This document shows, in pieces, positions 8,436 to 16,475 of a stretch of DNA of 64,000 nucleotides. The notes under the pieces are model-generated. The model was not told the DNA's origin. It did not search any database and saw only the letters and a program-made list of their open reading frames with translations. This DNA comes from an uncultured Porphyromonadaceae bacterium. GTDB lineage: Bacteria; Bacteroidota; Bacteroidia; Bacteroidales; Muribaculaceae. Both the position numbers and the translations under genes were made by a program. The stretch spans positions 1 through 64,000 of the forward strand of contig CAMWLC010000001.1 in assembly GCA_947174995.1 (NCBI GenBank), in the 5' to 3' direction. Each line of letters starts with the position of its first letter. The stretch's first letter is position 1.

Positions 8436-9818
8436 ATGAATCAGTTGACACTCAATGCCCCCTTCAGTGTGAGAGGCAAAGGTCTGCACAGCGGACTTGA
8501 ACTCGAAGCCACCTTCACACCCTCGGGCGACAATACAGGCATAAAATTCAAGAGAATCGACCTTGAGGGAGAGCCGGTGATTCCGGCCCTTGCCGAGAAT
8601 GTGGTCGACACCACGCGCGGCACGGTGCTCGGACTGGGCGACGCGCGCGTCAGCACCGTGGAGCATGCCCTGGCCGCTCTCTACGCCGCCGGCATCGACA
8701 ATTGCCTCATCGAGATCAACGGTCCCGAGATGCCCATTCTCGACGGTAGCGCCCGTGAGTTCGTGGACGGCATAGAGAAAGTCGGTCTCAAGGAGCTCAG
8801 TGCCGAAAAGGATTATTACATCATAAAGCAGAAGACCACATTCCGCGACGAGGCCACCGGAGCCACGCTCACGGTGTATCCCGACGACGGATTCAGCGTG
8901 GAGGTGATGGTGGAATACAATTCCCCGGTGCTTCCCAACCAGTTTGCCGTGCTCGATGACCTCGCTGACTTCCGCCAGGAGGTGTCGGGCGCCCGCACCT
9001 TCGTATTCGTGCGCGAGATCGAGCAGCTCCTCAAGTCCGGACTCATCAAGGGGGGCGACCTCGACAATGCCATCGTGATCTACGACAGCCCCATTGAGCA
9101 GGAACGTATCGATGAGATTTGCGACATGGTGGGCGTGCCCCACCAGCATCTCAGCGAGATGGGATACATCAACCCCTCTCCGCTGAAGTGGGACAACGAG
9201 CCGGCACGCCACAAGCTCATGGACGTCATCGGCGACATCGCCCTCATCGGCCGTCCCCTCAAGGGTCGCGTCGTGGCCATACGTCCCGGACATACGGTCA
9301 ACAACAAGTTCGCGCGAATGATCCGCAAGGAGGTGAAGCACAACCAGGTGCAGGCTCCCGTCTACAATCCCAACCTGGAGCCCCTCATCGACATCAACGG
9401 CATCAAGAAGATGCTGCCCCACCGCTACCCCTTCCTGCTCATCGACAAGATCATCGAAATCGACCGTCGCCACTGCGTGGCCGTGAAGAACGTCACGGTC
9501 AACGAGCCCTTCTTCCAGGGCCACTTCCCGCAGGAACCCGTGATGCCCGGCGTGCTCCAGGTGGAGGCGATGGCGCAGGCGGCCGGAGTGCTCGTGCTCA
9601 ACTTCCTCGATGACCCCGACAAATACAGCACCTACTTCATGAAGATCGACAACGTGAAGTTCCGCCAGAAAGTCGTGCCCGGCAATACGCTCCTGCTCAG
9701 CGTGTCGCTGATGACGGAGATACGCCGCGGATGCGCCGTGGTGAAGGGTTATGCCTTCGTAGGCGAGAAGGTGGTGTGCGAAGCCGAGTTCATGGCCCAG
9801 ATAATCAAGAACAAATAA
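8436..9818 (+). CDS. lpxC/fabZ: Bifunctional UDP-3-O-acyl-GlcNAc deacetylase / 3-hydroxyacyl-ACP dehydratase
   Basis: This 460-aa fusion protein has two domains. Residues 1-300 are LpxC, a Zn-dependent deacetylase catalysing the committed step of lipid A synthesis, with STVEHALAAL carrying one zinc-ligand His and HKLMDVIGDIALIG carrying the second His and Asp. Residues 310-460 are FabZ (MLPHRYPFLLIDKI, then FFQGHFPQEPVMPGVLQVEA with the catalytic His and Glu). Such fusions are the rule in Bacteroidetes and couple hydroxyacyl-ACP use in lipid A to fatty acid elongation. It lies 2 nt after lpxD and 17 nt before lpxA. Confidence 0.96.
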   Translation: MNQLTLNAPFSVRGKGLHSGLELEATFTPSGDNTGIKFKRIDLEGEPVIPALAENVVDTTRGTVLGLGDARVSTVEHALAALYAAGIDNCLIEINGPEMPILDGSAREFVDGIEKVGLKELSAEKDYYIIKQKTTFRDEATGATLTVYPDDGFSVEVMVEYNSPVLPNQFAVLDDLADFRQEVSGARTFVFVREIEQLLKSGLIKGGDLDNAIVIYDSPIEQERIDEICDMVGVPHQHLSEMGYINPSPLKWDNEPARHKLMDVIGDIALIGRPLKGRVVAIRPGHTVNNKFARMIRKEVKHNQVQAPVYNPNLEPLIDINGIKKMLPHRYPFLLIDKIIEIDRRHCVAVKNVTVNEPFFQGHFPQEPVMPGVLQVEAMAQAAGVLVLNFLDDPDKYSTYFMKIDNVKFRQKVVPGNTLLLSVSLMTEIRRGCAVVKGYAFVGEKVVCEAEFMAQIIKNK

Positions 9819-9835
9819 GTAATACTGAGCCTGTC

Positions 9836-10606
9836 ATGAGTACATATCATGTAGACCCGGATGCTAAAATAGGCAACAACTGCAATATCGGTCCCTACAC
9901 GGTGATTTACGATGATGTGGAGATCGGAGCCAATTGCAGGATATACAACAATGTGACCATCTTTCCCGGTTCGCGTATCGGCGACGGGGTGACGGTGTAT
10001 CCCGGCGCTTGCGTGGGTGCCGAACCGCAGGACCTAAAGTTCCGCGGAGAGAAGACCACGGCTGTGATAGGCAACGGCACCACGCTGCGCGAGTGTGCCA
10101 CGGTGCATCGCGGCACGGCCTCGAAGGGCACCACCACCGTGGGAGAGAACTGTCTGCTGATGGCCTATACCCACATAGCGCATGACTGCTGCATCGGCAA
10201 CCGTGTCATCATCTCTAACGCGGCCCAGATGGCCGGCGAGGTGATAATCGACGACTGCGCCGTGATCGGAGGCGGCAGCCTGATACATCAGTTCTGCCAT
10301 CTGGGACGCAATATCATGCTCCAGGGCGGGGCGCTCGTCAACAAGGATATCCCCCCCTTCGTCAAGGCAGCCCGCGAGCCTATCTCATACGTAGGTCTCA
10401 ACAGCGTGGGGCTCCAACGCCACGGGTTCTCGAAGGAGGATATAGCGGTCATCTCGGAAATATACCGCATCCTCTATCTGAGCGACCTGAATGTCACCTC
10501 GGCGGTGAAGCTGATTCTGGAGAGCGTGCCCGAATCGCCGTATCGTGATGAAATCGTGAACTTCGTGGTCAACTCCGGACGCGGCATCATCCGCTCCGCT
10601 ATCTGA
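9836..10606 (+). CDS. lpxA: UDP-N-acetylglucosamine acyltransferase
   Basis: This 256-aa hexapeptide-repeat protein has LpxA landmarks: YTHIAHDCCIGNRVIISN containing the catalytic-type His, GGSLIHQFCHLGRNIMLQGG, and a C-terminal helical part after VGLNSVGLQRHGFS. It acylates UDP-GlcNAc in the first step of lipid A synthesis. The frame is open upstream into lpxC/fabZ. The start at 9836 (MSTYHVDPDAKIG) was chosen because it gives the normal family length and a spacer after the previous stop. It is the last gene of the lpx operon and is followed by a terminator. Confidence 0.96.
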   Translation: MSTYHVDPDAKIGNNCNIGPYTVIYDDVEIGANCRIYNNVTIFPGSRIGDGVTVYPGACVGAEPQDLKFRGEKTTAVIGNGTTLRECATVHRGTASKGTTTVGENCLLMAYTHIAHDCCIGNRVIISNAAQMAGEVIIDDCAVIGGGSLIHQFCHLGRNIMLQGGALVNKDIPPFVKAAREPISYVGLNSVGLQRHGFSKEDIAVISEIYRILYLSDLNVTSAVKLILESVPESPYRDEIVNFVVNSGRGIIRSAI

Positions 10607-10654
10607 AGCCCCCGACCGGGCCCTGCAAAGGGTAAGACAAAACATATACATATC

Positions 10655-10696
10655 CGCCCCCGGGATCGAGCCACTCTCTTCCCGGGGGCGTGTTTT
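10655..10696 (+). terminator. Rho-independent terminator of the lpx operon
   Basis: CGCCCCCGGGA at 10655-10665 pairs perfectly with TCCCGGGGGCG at 10680-10690 (11 bp, 14-nt loop), followed by TGTTTT. It separates lpxA from the sulfatase gene at 10709. Confidence 0.85.
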
Positions 10697-10708
10697 AAGA
10701 CTGATTTA

Positions 10709-12646
10709 ATGAAGATCCATCGTCCGGGATATTACGCAGCTACAGCCATCCAACTGCTTGTGCCCCTCGTGCTACTCTGGCTGCTGAGGTTTCCTTTCGT
10801 ATACGAGAACCCCGAGGCCACGGGCAATCTCTCGCCGGGTCGCACGTTCATCCTCGCTTGTCACGGCATGCCGTTTGACCTCTGCGCGTGGGCCTGGTTC
10901 AATGCACCCTTTATCCTCCTGAGGTTCCTGCCCTTCGGCTTTACGAGGAGGCGAGGATACCTGCTTGCTACGGAAATACTCTTTTTCGTAGCCAATCTGC
11001 TGATGCTTCTTCCCGCAGTGGCGGACATCCCCTTCTTCCAGTTTAATTCCGCGCGTCTGCGCTGGCAGTCGCTGACCACCATCTGGTCAGACCCCTCGAT
11101 GACGGGAATCGTGGTTTCATACGCCGCCGACTACGCCCGCTATTTTCTCGGAGCGTTGGCTCTTGCGGCTGTGCTGGGAGCCACGGCCTTCTGCATAAGG
11201 CCGAAGGAATCAAAGGCAGAAACCCGGACTACGCGGCGGAAAGTGCTTCTGCGCTCGGTGCTCCTTCTGGGAGTGGCCGGGGTGACTTTCCTGTGCATAC
11301 GCGGCAAAGCGGGTCCGGGAAGGCCACTGTCGGTTGCAGATGCCGTGTGGCACACGCAGGATGCGCGGGAAGCCAACGTAGTGCTCAATACACCCTTCTG
11401 TATCATCCGCACTCTCCATGCCGACGAGCGGATCAATCCTCTTACATTCTTCTCCGCAAAGGAGTTGGCGACGCTGCGCGACTCCCGGAGGAGAGGCACG
11501 GGACAGAGTGTGGAGAAGAAGCGCAACATCATGGTGATAGCCTTGGAAAGCGGCAGCTCCATCTGGGTGGACAGGCTCAATCCTGTGGAGAATGACAGCG
11601 TGCGGGGTCTGATGCCCTTTCTTGACTCGATAGCCTCGGTGTCGAGGGTGTTTCCCAACACCTTCGCCACGGGTGTGAGGTCAATAGAGGGAATCACCGC
11701 GATATTCGGTGGAGTTCCCACATACAACGAGATGATTCTCCTCTCCTCGCCATACTATGCCAACCGGTTTGACGCCCCCGCCTCCAAGCTCAAGGAGCAG
11801 GGATACAGCAGTCGCTTCTATTTCGGCGGCAACCACGGCTCGTTCAACATCGACCAGACGTTGAAACGTTTCGGCTTCGACGAGATAGTGACGCGCTCCG
11901 AGTATGGCGATGACTCAGACTTCGACGGAGCATGGGGCATCTGGGACCACCGGATGGGGGAGTATGCCGCACGCGACATCTCGCATCTGCCGGAGCCATT
12001 CATAGCCGGATGGTTCACGCTCAATCCCCACGGCCCGTACGATACGCCGTCGGACTGGCAGACCACAGGATATAAATCAAAGGATGACATGAGGCGCACG
12101 GTGGAATATGAGGACCGCGCGTTGCGCCGCTTCTTTGAAGTGGCGCGGAGGGAGCCGTGGTTTGACGACACGGTGTTCGTGTTCGTGGGTGATCACGGAT
12201 TCCGCGACCTCAAGGGAACGAAGTATGACGCCCCGGGGATACTGCCGCACATTGTCATGATGGTCTATGCTCCGGACGGAAGCGTTGAGCCGGGTGTTGA
12301 CTCCCGTGTGGCGGGACAATATGACGTGGCTCCCACGCTGCTTGCCCTCGCCGGGTATCCGGGTGACTATATCTCTTTGGGCCAAAGTATGCTCGACGAC
12401 GACCGTCCGGAATTTGCCCTTATGTATATCAAAGGAACATACCGCCTCTTCGGGAAGCGGTATGCCATAAGTTTCTCAAATGATTTCAGTAAAGTGGAGG
12501 GGGTGTATGACCGAATAGCTGACCCGGCAATGACTCATCCTCTCGCGGATTATGACCGTGAGGAGGTGAAACGCCTGACGGAACTTGGACGAGCCTTCAT
12601 GCAGGATTACACCACCCGGCTGAATAAGAATATCTTGGGGTCTTAA
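10709..12646 (+). CDS. LTA synthase/phosphoethanolamine-transferase-like membrane sulfatase
   Basis: The 645-aa product has about five N-terminal membrane segments (within residues 1-210) followed by a large extracytoplasmic sulfatase-fold domain. Family landmarks are IMVIALESGSSIW (metal site), TFATGVRSIEGITAIFGG (probable nucleophile Thr), and VFVGDHGFRD (metal-binding Asp-His). HGPYDTPSDW is also present. Members of the family transfer phosphoglycerol or phosphoethanolamine to lipids or glycans. In a Gram-negative host, next to the lipid A genes, modification of lipid A or another envelope glycan is likely but unproven. It is separated from lpxA by a terminator, so it has its own transcription or read-through. 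Confidence 0.82.
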   Translation: MKIHRPGYYAATAIQLLVPLVLLWLLRFPFVYENPEATGNLSPGRTFILACHGMPFDLCAWAWFNAPFILLRFLPFGFTRRRGYLLATEILFFVANLLMLLPAVADIPFFQFNSARLRWQSLTTIWSDPSMTGIVVSYAADYARYFLGALALAAVLGATAFCIRPKESKAETRTTRRKVLLRSVLLLGVAGVTFLCIRGKAGPGRPLSVADAVWHTQDAREANVVLNTPFCIIRTLHADERINPLTFFSAKELATLRDSRRRGTGQSVEKKRNIMVIALESGSSIWVDRLNPVENDSVRGLMPFLDSIASVSRVFPNTFATGVRSIEGITAIFGGVPTYNEMILLSSPYYANRFDAPASKLKEQGYSSRFYFGGNHGSFNIDQTLKRFGFDEIVTRSEYGDDSDFDGAWGIWDHRMGEYAARDISHLPEPFIAGWFTLNPHGPYDTPSDWQTTGYKSKDDMRRTVEYEDRALRRFFEVARREPWFDDTVFVFVGDHGFRDLKGTKYDAPGILPHIVMMVYAPDGSVEPGVDSRVAGQYDVAPTLLALAGYPGDYISLGQSMLDDDRPEFALMYIKGTYRLFGKRYAISFSNDFSKVEGVYDRIADPAMTHPLADYDREEVKRLTELGRAFMQDYTTRLNKNILGS

Positions 12647-12670
12647 ATCCCGGTGTTATGAGACCCGGTC

Positions 12671-13372
12671 TCAGCCGTAAGAGGAGATGCGGCGGAGCTG
12701 ATGCTCGTCGAGGATCTTGATGCGGCGGCCGTCGACGGTGAGAAGGTGCTCCTGCGCGAATGACGTGAGGGTGCGGATGGCGTTGGAGGTGGTCATGTTC
12801 GAGAGATTGGCCAGGTCCTCGCGGCTCATGTAGATCTTGAGGGTGGCGTTGTCATCCTCAAGGCCGTAATTGTCGAGAAGGAGCAGGATGGACTCCGCGA
12901 GGCGTCCCCGCAGATGCTTCTGCGTGAGATTGACTATCTTCGTGTCGGAGCCGCCGAGGTTTCGGCTCAGCTCGTGGATGAAAAACATAGCCAGGTCATT
13001 GTTGCCCCTGATGATGGACTCCACTACGACCATCGGTATTCTGCCAAGATTTGACGACTCAACGGCGGCCGTCGACGACACGTAGGGCTCTCCGGCGAAA
13101 TATGCGCGGTAGCCGAAATATTGTACCGGACGGTAAAGCCTCAGTATCTGCGAGCGGGCCCCGATACCGTTCTTGTACATCTTCACCTTGCCGCGCAGCA
13201 GACACCACAGATATTCCGGCTTCTCATCCTCGGAGTAAATGATTTCATTCTTCTTGAACTCCCGGACGTCGAAATTGTCGGTGATGATGCGCTTCTCCTC
13301 AGGCCGGAGCACTCCCCAAAGTTCCGAGAGGTCGGTGCTGATGATATGTTCGAGCGTACTTTTCTTGAGCAT
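12671..13372 (-). CDS. Crp/Fnr family transcriptional regulator
   Basis: This 233-aa protein has an N-terminal cyclic-nucleotide-type beta-roll (about residues 20-130, with EIIYSEDEKPEYLWCLLRGKVKMYK) and a dimer helix. A C-terminal winged HTH follows (SREDLANLSNMTTSNAIRTL). There is no Cys cluster of the Fnr type, so redox sensing through an Fe-S cluster is not indicated; the ligand is unknown. The start at 13372 was chosen because a canonical promoter (13453-13483) lies inside the longer open frame. The gene is monocistronic, convergent with the sulfatase and downstream of menE. Confidence 0.9.
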   Translation of the reverse strand: MLKKSTLEHIISTDLSELWGVLRPEEKRIITDNFDVREFKKNEIIYSEDEKPEYLWCLLRGKVKMYKNGIGARSQILRLYRPVQYFGYRAYFAGEPYVSSTAAVESSNLGRIPMVVVESIIRGNNDLAMFFIHELSRNLGGSDTKIVNLTQKHLRGRLAESILLLLDNYGLEDDNATLKIYMSREDLANLSNMTTSNAIRTLTSFAQEHLLTVDGRRIKILDEHQLRRISSYG

Positions 13373-13452
13373 AGTCTGGTTATGTAAGAGCGAGGAGCGG
13401 GCTGAATACGGTTTCCGGAGCAAGGAGTGATGGCGAAAACCGCTTGTGAGTG

Positions 13453-13483
13453 CAAATTTAGTAAAAAAATATCTTATATCAAA
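13453..13483 (-). promoter_or_regulatory. Canonical promoter of the Crp-family gene
   Basis: On the minus strand TTTG (complement of 13480-13483) is separated by exactly 19 nt from TAAATTTG (complement of 13453-13460), the textbook Bacteroidetes sigma-ABfr arrangement. Transcription would begin near 13446, leaving about 75 nt of leader before the start at 13372. Confidence 0.75.
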
Positions 13484-13516
13484 CCCTTCATGCCCCATTT
13501 CATTGGGGCAGGGGCA

Positions 13517-14500
13517 TTATTGACTTGGGCATGAGGTCGTTGCTCCGGCCTTCAGAGCTTCGGTCTTCAGGGCCTTGCGGTCGATTTTGCCGTTGGGAGT
13601 GAGTGGGATAGCAGTCACCGTCAATATCTCCTTTGGGCGTTTCCAATGGGGCTCGATGCCGGAGATGGCGCGGGCGGCCCCGTCATGCGCTTCCTCCGAA
13701 GTCACCGCAACCACGACCCTCTCTCCCCATTTGTCATCGGGCAGGGAGGTGACGGCACATTCCGTCGCCGGGAGCGAGAGAAGGCTTTCGATTTCCTCGG
13801 GTATTATTTTTCTTCCACCCGAGATTATCACATTGTCGGCGCGTCCGAGAATTTTGAAGCCCCCGGGGGTGATTTCGGCAAGGTCGTTGGTGATCATGGG
13901 GGGTACGCCGGGAAGGTTGATGCACAGACACCCCTTTTCTGTCAGGGAAACCTCCACACCGGGGAGGGGACGGAACAGCCCCTCGTCACTCGTCACCCTC
14001 CTCAGGGCTATATGAGAGGCACACTCCGTCATGCCGTAGCTTTCCCACGCCTCGATAGGGGAGTCGGCGAGCCGCTTGCGGACGCCCTCGGGAAGGGGGG
14101 CGCCCCCAATAAGGAGAATCTCCATCAGGGGGAGTGTACCCTGCTCCAGGCGGTCGAGAATGTGGGGCACCTGCGAGGGCACCACCGACACCATCGAGAG
14201 CCAATCGCGGGGGCCGAACCAGTCGAGCGGGGTGTTTGAAGGAGGTTCGTGAGTGAAACGCGCTCCTAATTCGAGGGCGCGGATGCACTGCATCTTTCCC
14301 CCAATCGTCTCGGGGGAAAGGCAGGAGTGCAGCCAGGAATCGCGCGAGAGATTGAAGGCGCGTATCGTGCGCCACGCGCTGTCGCGCACCAGGGCGCGGG
14401 GAAGCCGTATGGATTTCGGCGCCCCGGTGGAGCCTGAGGTGCGCGTCTCGATTTCGGGTGTCCCTCCGGTCCAAAGGGTTTGTAATTCTTCGTAGGTCAT
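13517..14500 (-). CDS. menE: O-succinylbenzoate-CoA ligase
   Basis: This 327-aa AMP-forming ligase has the P-loop TSGSTGAPKSIRLPR, the A5-type motif ESYGMTECASHI and the C-terminal catalytic lysine motif GKIDRKAL. It activates o-succinylbenzoate with CoA in menaquinone synthesis. It is shorter than the roughly 450-aa enterobacterial MenE, lacking much of the N-terminal subdomain, as is usual in Bacteroidetes. The open frame extends into menC. The start MTYEELQTLW at 14500 gives a 13-nt spacer after the menC stop and was preferred. It is the last gene of menD-menB-menC-menE. Confidence 0.92.
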   Translation of the reverse strand: MTYEELQTLWTGGTPEIETRTSGSTGAPKSIRLPRALVRDSAWRTIRAFNLSRDSWLHSCLSPETIGGKMQCIRALELGARFTHEPPSNTPLDWFGPRDWLSMVSVVPSQVPHILDRLEQGTLPLMEILLIGGAPLPEGVRKRLADSPIEAWESYGMTECASHIALRRVTSDEGLFRPLPGVEVSLTEKGCLCINLPGVPPMITNDLAEITPGGFKILGRADNVIISGGRKIIPEEIESLLSLPATECAVTSLPDDKWGERVVVAVTSEEAHDGAARAISGIEPHWKRPKEILTVTAIPLTPNGKIDRKALKTEALKAGATTSCPSQ

Positions 14501-14513
14501 CGCTCGGGGGTGA

Positions 14514-15572
14514 TCATGAATGCCAGTCGAGGGCGTCAAACTGCTCCCGGGCGATAGTGCCTCCCGGGGTGTAGGAGAGCTTGTCGGCATGGAGGGAAAG
14601 GGGAGTGACGAAATTGTCGGTGAAGAGTCCTCCGGTGCCGAGTCCCTGAGGCATGCGTGAGTTAAGGGTAGCGGCCCACTGGGCGATGGCCGTCAGTCCG
14701 ACGTTTGACTCCAGCGCCGATGTCACCCACCATCCGATGCCGCGCTCGCGTGCCTCCTCTATCCACCCCTCGGCTCCGGAGAAGCCTCCGCAGAGCGAGG
14801 GTTTGAGGATGATATATTGCGGCATGATGGTGTCGAGCACCGTGCGCCGCCCCCCCTGCGAAAAAATTCCGATGAGTGTCTCGTCGAGGGCCACAGGGAC
14901 GGGCGAGAGCCGACATATCTCGGCCATGGCCGCCGGATTGCCCGGTGCGATGGGTTGCTCGCATGAGTGGATGTCGAGATGCGAGAGATCTTCAAGGCGG
15001 CTCATGGCCTCCTCGGGCGTAAACGCTCCGTTGGCGTCTACGCGAATCTCAAGCTGCGAAGCGGGGAAGTGGCTGCGCACGGCTGAAATCATCTCCAGCT
15101 CCTTTGTCCAGTCCTGCGCTCCGATTTTGAATTTGAGGCACTTGAAACCCTCCTCAACCTTGAGCGCGGCCCTTCGCGTCATCTCCTCCACGGTGCCCAT
15201 CCACACCAATCCGTTGATGGTGATTTCCTGCTTCCCTTCGGTAAAGGGGGATTGGAAATAGAGTCCTCGGCCTCCTGAGGAGAAGTCGCGGATGGCCTCT
15301 TCGAGACCCAGCATGATGGAGGAGTGGCGGCTCAGATCCGTTTCCCGGCCGATGGCGATGTTGGCCAGGAGTTCCATGAGTTTGAAGCCGTAGCGTCCGT
15401 CTGCCTCGGGCGAGAGTCCGGGAAACACCGCACACTCGCCAAGGCCGTAGACCTCAGGATTCGTCTCATCATAGATCTTGATGAAGAATGTGGGCTTTTC
15501 CGTCAGGATGCCGCGTGACGTGCCGGCCGGTTCGCGGAAATGCAGGATATATGGGGCGTAAGCCAGTCTCAT
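14514..15572 (-). CDS. menC: o-Succinylbenzoate synthase
   Basis: This 352-aa enolase-superfamily protein has the expected ordered catalytic landmarks: CLKFKIG (Lys), EIRVDANGAF (metal Asp), HSCEQPI (metal Glu), VALDETLIG (metal Asp) and ILKPSLCGG (Lys). It dehydrates SHCHC to o-succinylbenzoate. The open frame runs upstream into menB. The start MRLAYAPYILHF at 15572 lies 4 nt after the menB stop and matches family N-termini. It lies in the middle of the men cluster. Confidence 0.93.
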   Translation of the reverse strand: MRLAYAPYILHFREPAGTSRGILTEKPTFFIKIYDETNPEVYGLGECAVFPGLSPEADGRYGFKLMELLANIAIGRETDLSRHSSIMLGLEEAIRDFSSGGRGLYFQSPFTEGKQEITINGLVWMGTVEEMTRRAALKVEEGFKCLKFKIGAQDWTKELEMISAVRSHFPASQLEIRVDANGAFTPEEAMSRLEDLSHLDIHSCEQPIAPGNPAAMAEICRLSPVPVALDETLIGIFSQGGRRTVLDTIMPQYIILKPSLCGGFSGAEGWIEEARERGIGWWVTSALESNVGLTAIAQWAATLNSRMPQGLGTGGLFTDNFVTPLSLHADKLSYTPGGTIAREQFDALDWHS

Positions 15573-15576
15573 CAGC

Positions 15577-16392
15577 TCAGGGGAATTTGGGGAATTGTCC
15601 GAAATCGGGTTCACGTTTCTCAAGGAAGGCGTTCTTGCCCTCCTGCGCCTCCTCCATGAGATAGTACATGAGCGTGGCGTCTCCTGCAAACTCCATTATA
15701 CCGTGCTGTCCGTCAAGCTCGGCATTGAGGGCACGCTTGATCATGCGGATGGCAAAGGGGGAGCGCTTCAGGATGGTGCGACACCATTCGATGGTGGTCT
15801 CCTCCAGTTTGTCGAAGGGCACCACGACATTCACCATACCCATTTCGAGAGCCTCCTGCGCGGTGTACTGGCGGCATAGGAACCATATCTCGCGGGCCTT
15901 TTTCTGACCCACGCAGCGAGCCAGGTAAGAGGATCCGAATCCGGCGTCGAAACTTCCCACCTTTGGACCGGTCTGACCAAAGCGGGCGTTGTCTGATGCG
16001 ATGGAGAGGTCGCATACCACCTGGAGCACATTGCCCCCTCCGATGGCGTAGCCGTTGACCATGGCTATTACGGGTTTGGGAATGGAGCGTATGGCGTGGT
16101 GGAGCTCAAGCACGTTGAGGCGCGGCACACCATCCTCGCCCACGTATCCTCCGATGCCCTTGACGTTCTGGTCGCCCCCCGAGCAGAAGGCTTTGTCGCC
16201 GGCTCCGGTGAGGACTATGACGCCGATGTCCTGACGCTCGCGGCAGATGCGCATGGCGTCAAGCATCTCCTCGTTGGTTTTGGGGCGGAAGGCGTTGTAG
16301 ACTTTGGGACGGTTGATGGTGATTTTGGCTATGCCGTCGAGTTGCTCGAAGAGGATGTCTTCGTATTGTTTGATTTGTTTCCAGTTTGACAT
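15577..16392 (-). CDS. menB: 1,4-Dihydroxy-2-naphthoyl-CoA synthase
   Basis: This 271-aa crotonase-family protein has the MenB features [22 protein letters not shown] (oxyanion hole) and [19 protein letters not shown]. The N-terminus [21 protein letters not shown] is typical. It closes the naphthoate ring from o-succinylbenzoyl-CoA. It is separated from menD by an unusual 83-nt spacer with periodic G runs on the plus strand (C runs in the mRNA), described separately. Confidence 0.96.
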   Translation of the reverse strand: MSNWKQIKQYEDILFEQLDGIAKITINRPKVYNAFRPKTNEEMLDAMRICRERQDIGVIVLTGAGDKAFCSGGDQNVKGIGGYVGEDGVPRLNVLELHHAIRSIPKPVIAMVNGYAIGGGNVLQVVCDLSIASDNARFGQTGPKVGSFDAGFGSSYLARCVGQKKAREIWFLCRQYTAQEALEMGMVNVVVPFDKLEETTIEWCRTILKRSPFAIRMIKRALNAELDGQHGIMEFAGDATLMYYLMEEAQEGKNAFLEKREPDFGQFPKFP

Positions 16393-16393
16393 T

Positions 16394-16470
16394 GGGGAGT
16401 GGGAGTTTATGGGAGGTTTTGGGAATTGTGGGTGTTGTGGGAGGAGTGTGAATTTTGGGAGTTGTGGGGG
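16394..16470 (+). promoter_or_regulatory. Periodic G-run spacer between menD and menB (G-quadruplex-capable)
   Basis: Eight runs of three or more G begin at 16394, 16401, 16411, 16421, 16430, 16439, 16457 and 16466, mostly 9-10 nt apart. The first six satisfy the G3-N1..7 quadruplex rule. In the men mRNA (minus strand) the spacer is C-rich and almost free of G, a composition resembling a Rho-utilisation site. The function is inference. Confidence 0.55.
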
Positions 16471-16475
16471 AGGAA

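Noticed and set aside
8367..9524. Minus-strand open frame of 385 codons opposite lpxC/fabZ
   Set aside because: Antisense shadow of a clearly assigned gene; His/Val/Asp-rich with no motifs.
9731..9835. Extended N-terminus of LpxA
   Set aside because: It overlaps the end of lpxC/fabZ in another frame and gives a sequence unlike LpxA; the start at 9836 gives the normal length.
12659..12673. Short palindrome TGAGACC/GGTCTCA between the sulfatase and Crp-family genes
   Set aside because: The loop is too tight for the full stem and there is no T tract; it overlaps the Crp stop, so I did not call it a terminator.
13373..13498. Extended N-terminus of the Crp-family regulator
   Set aside because: A canonical promoter lies inside this extension.
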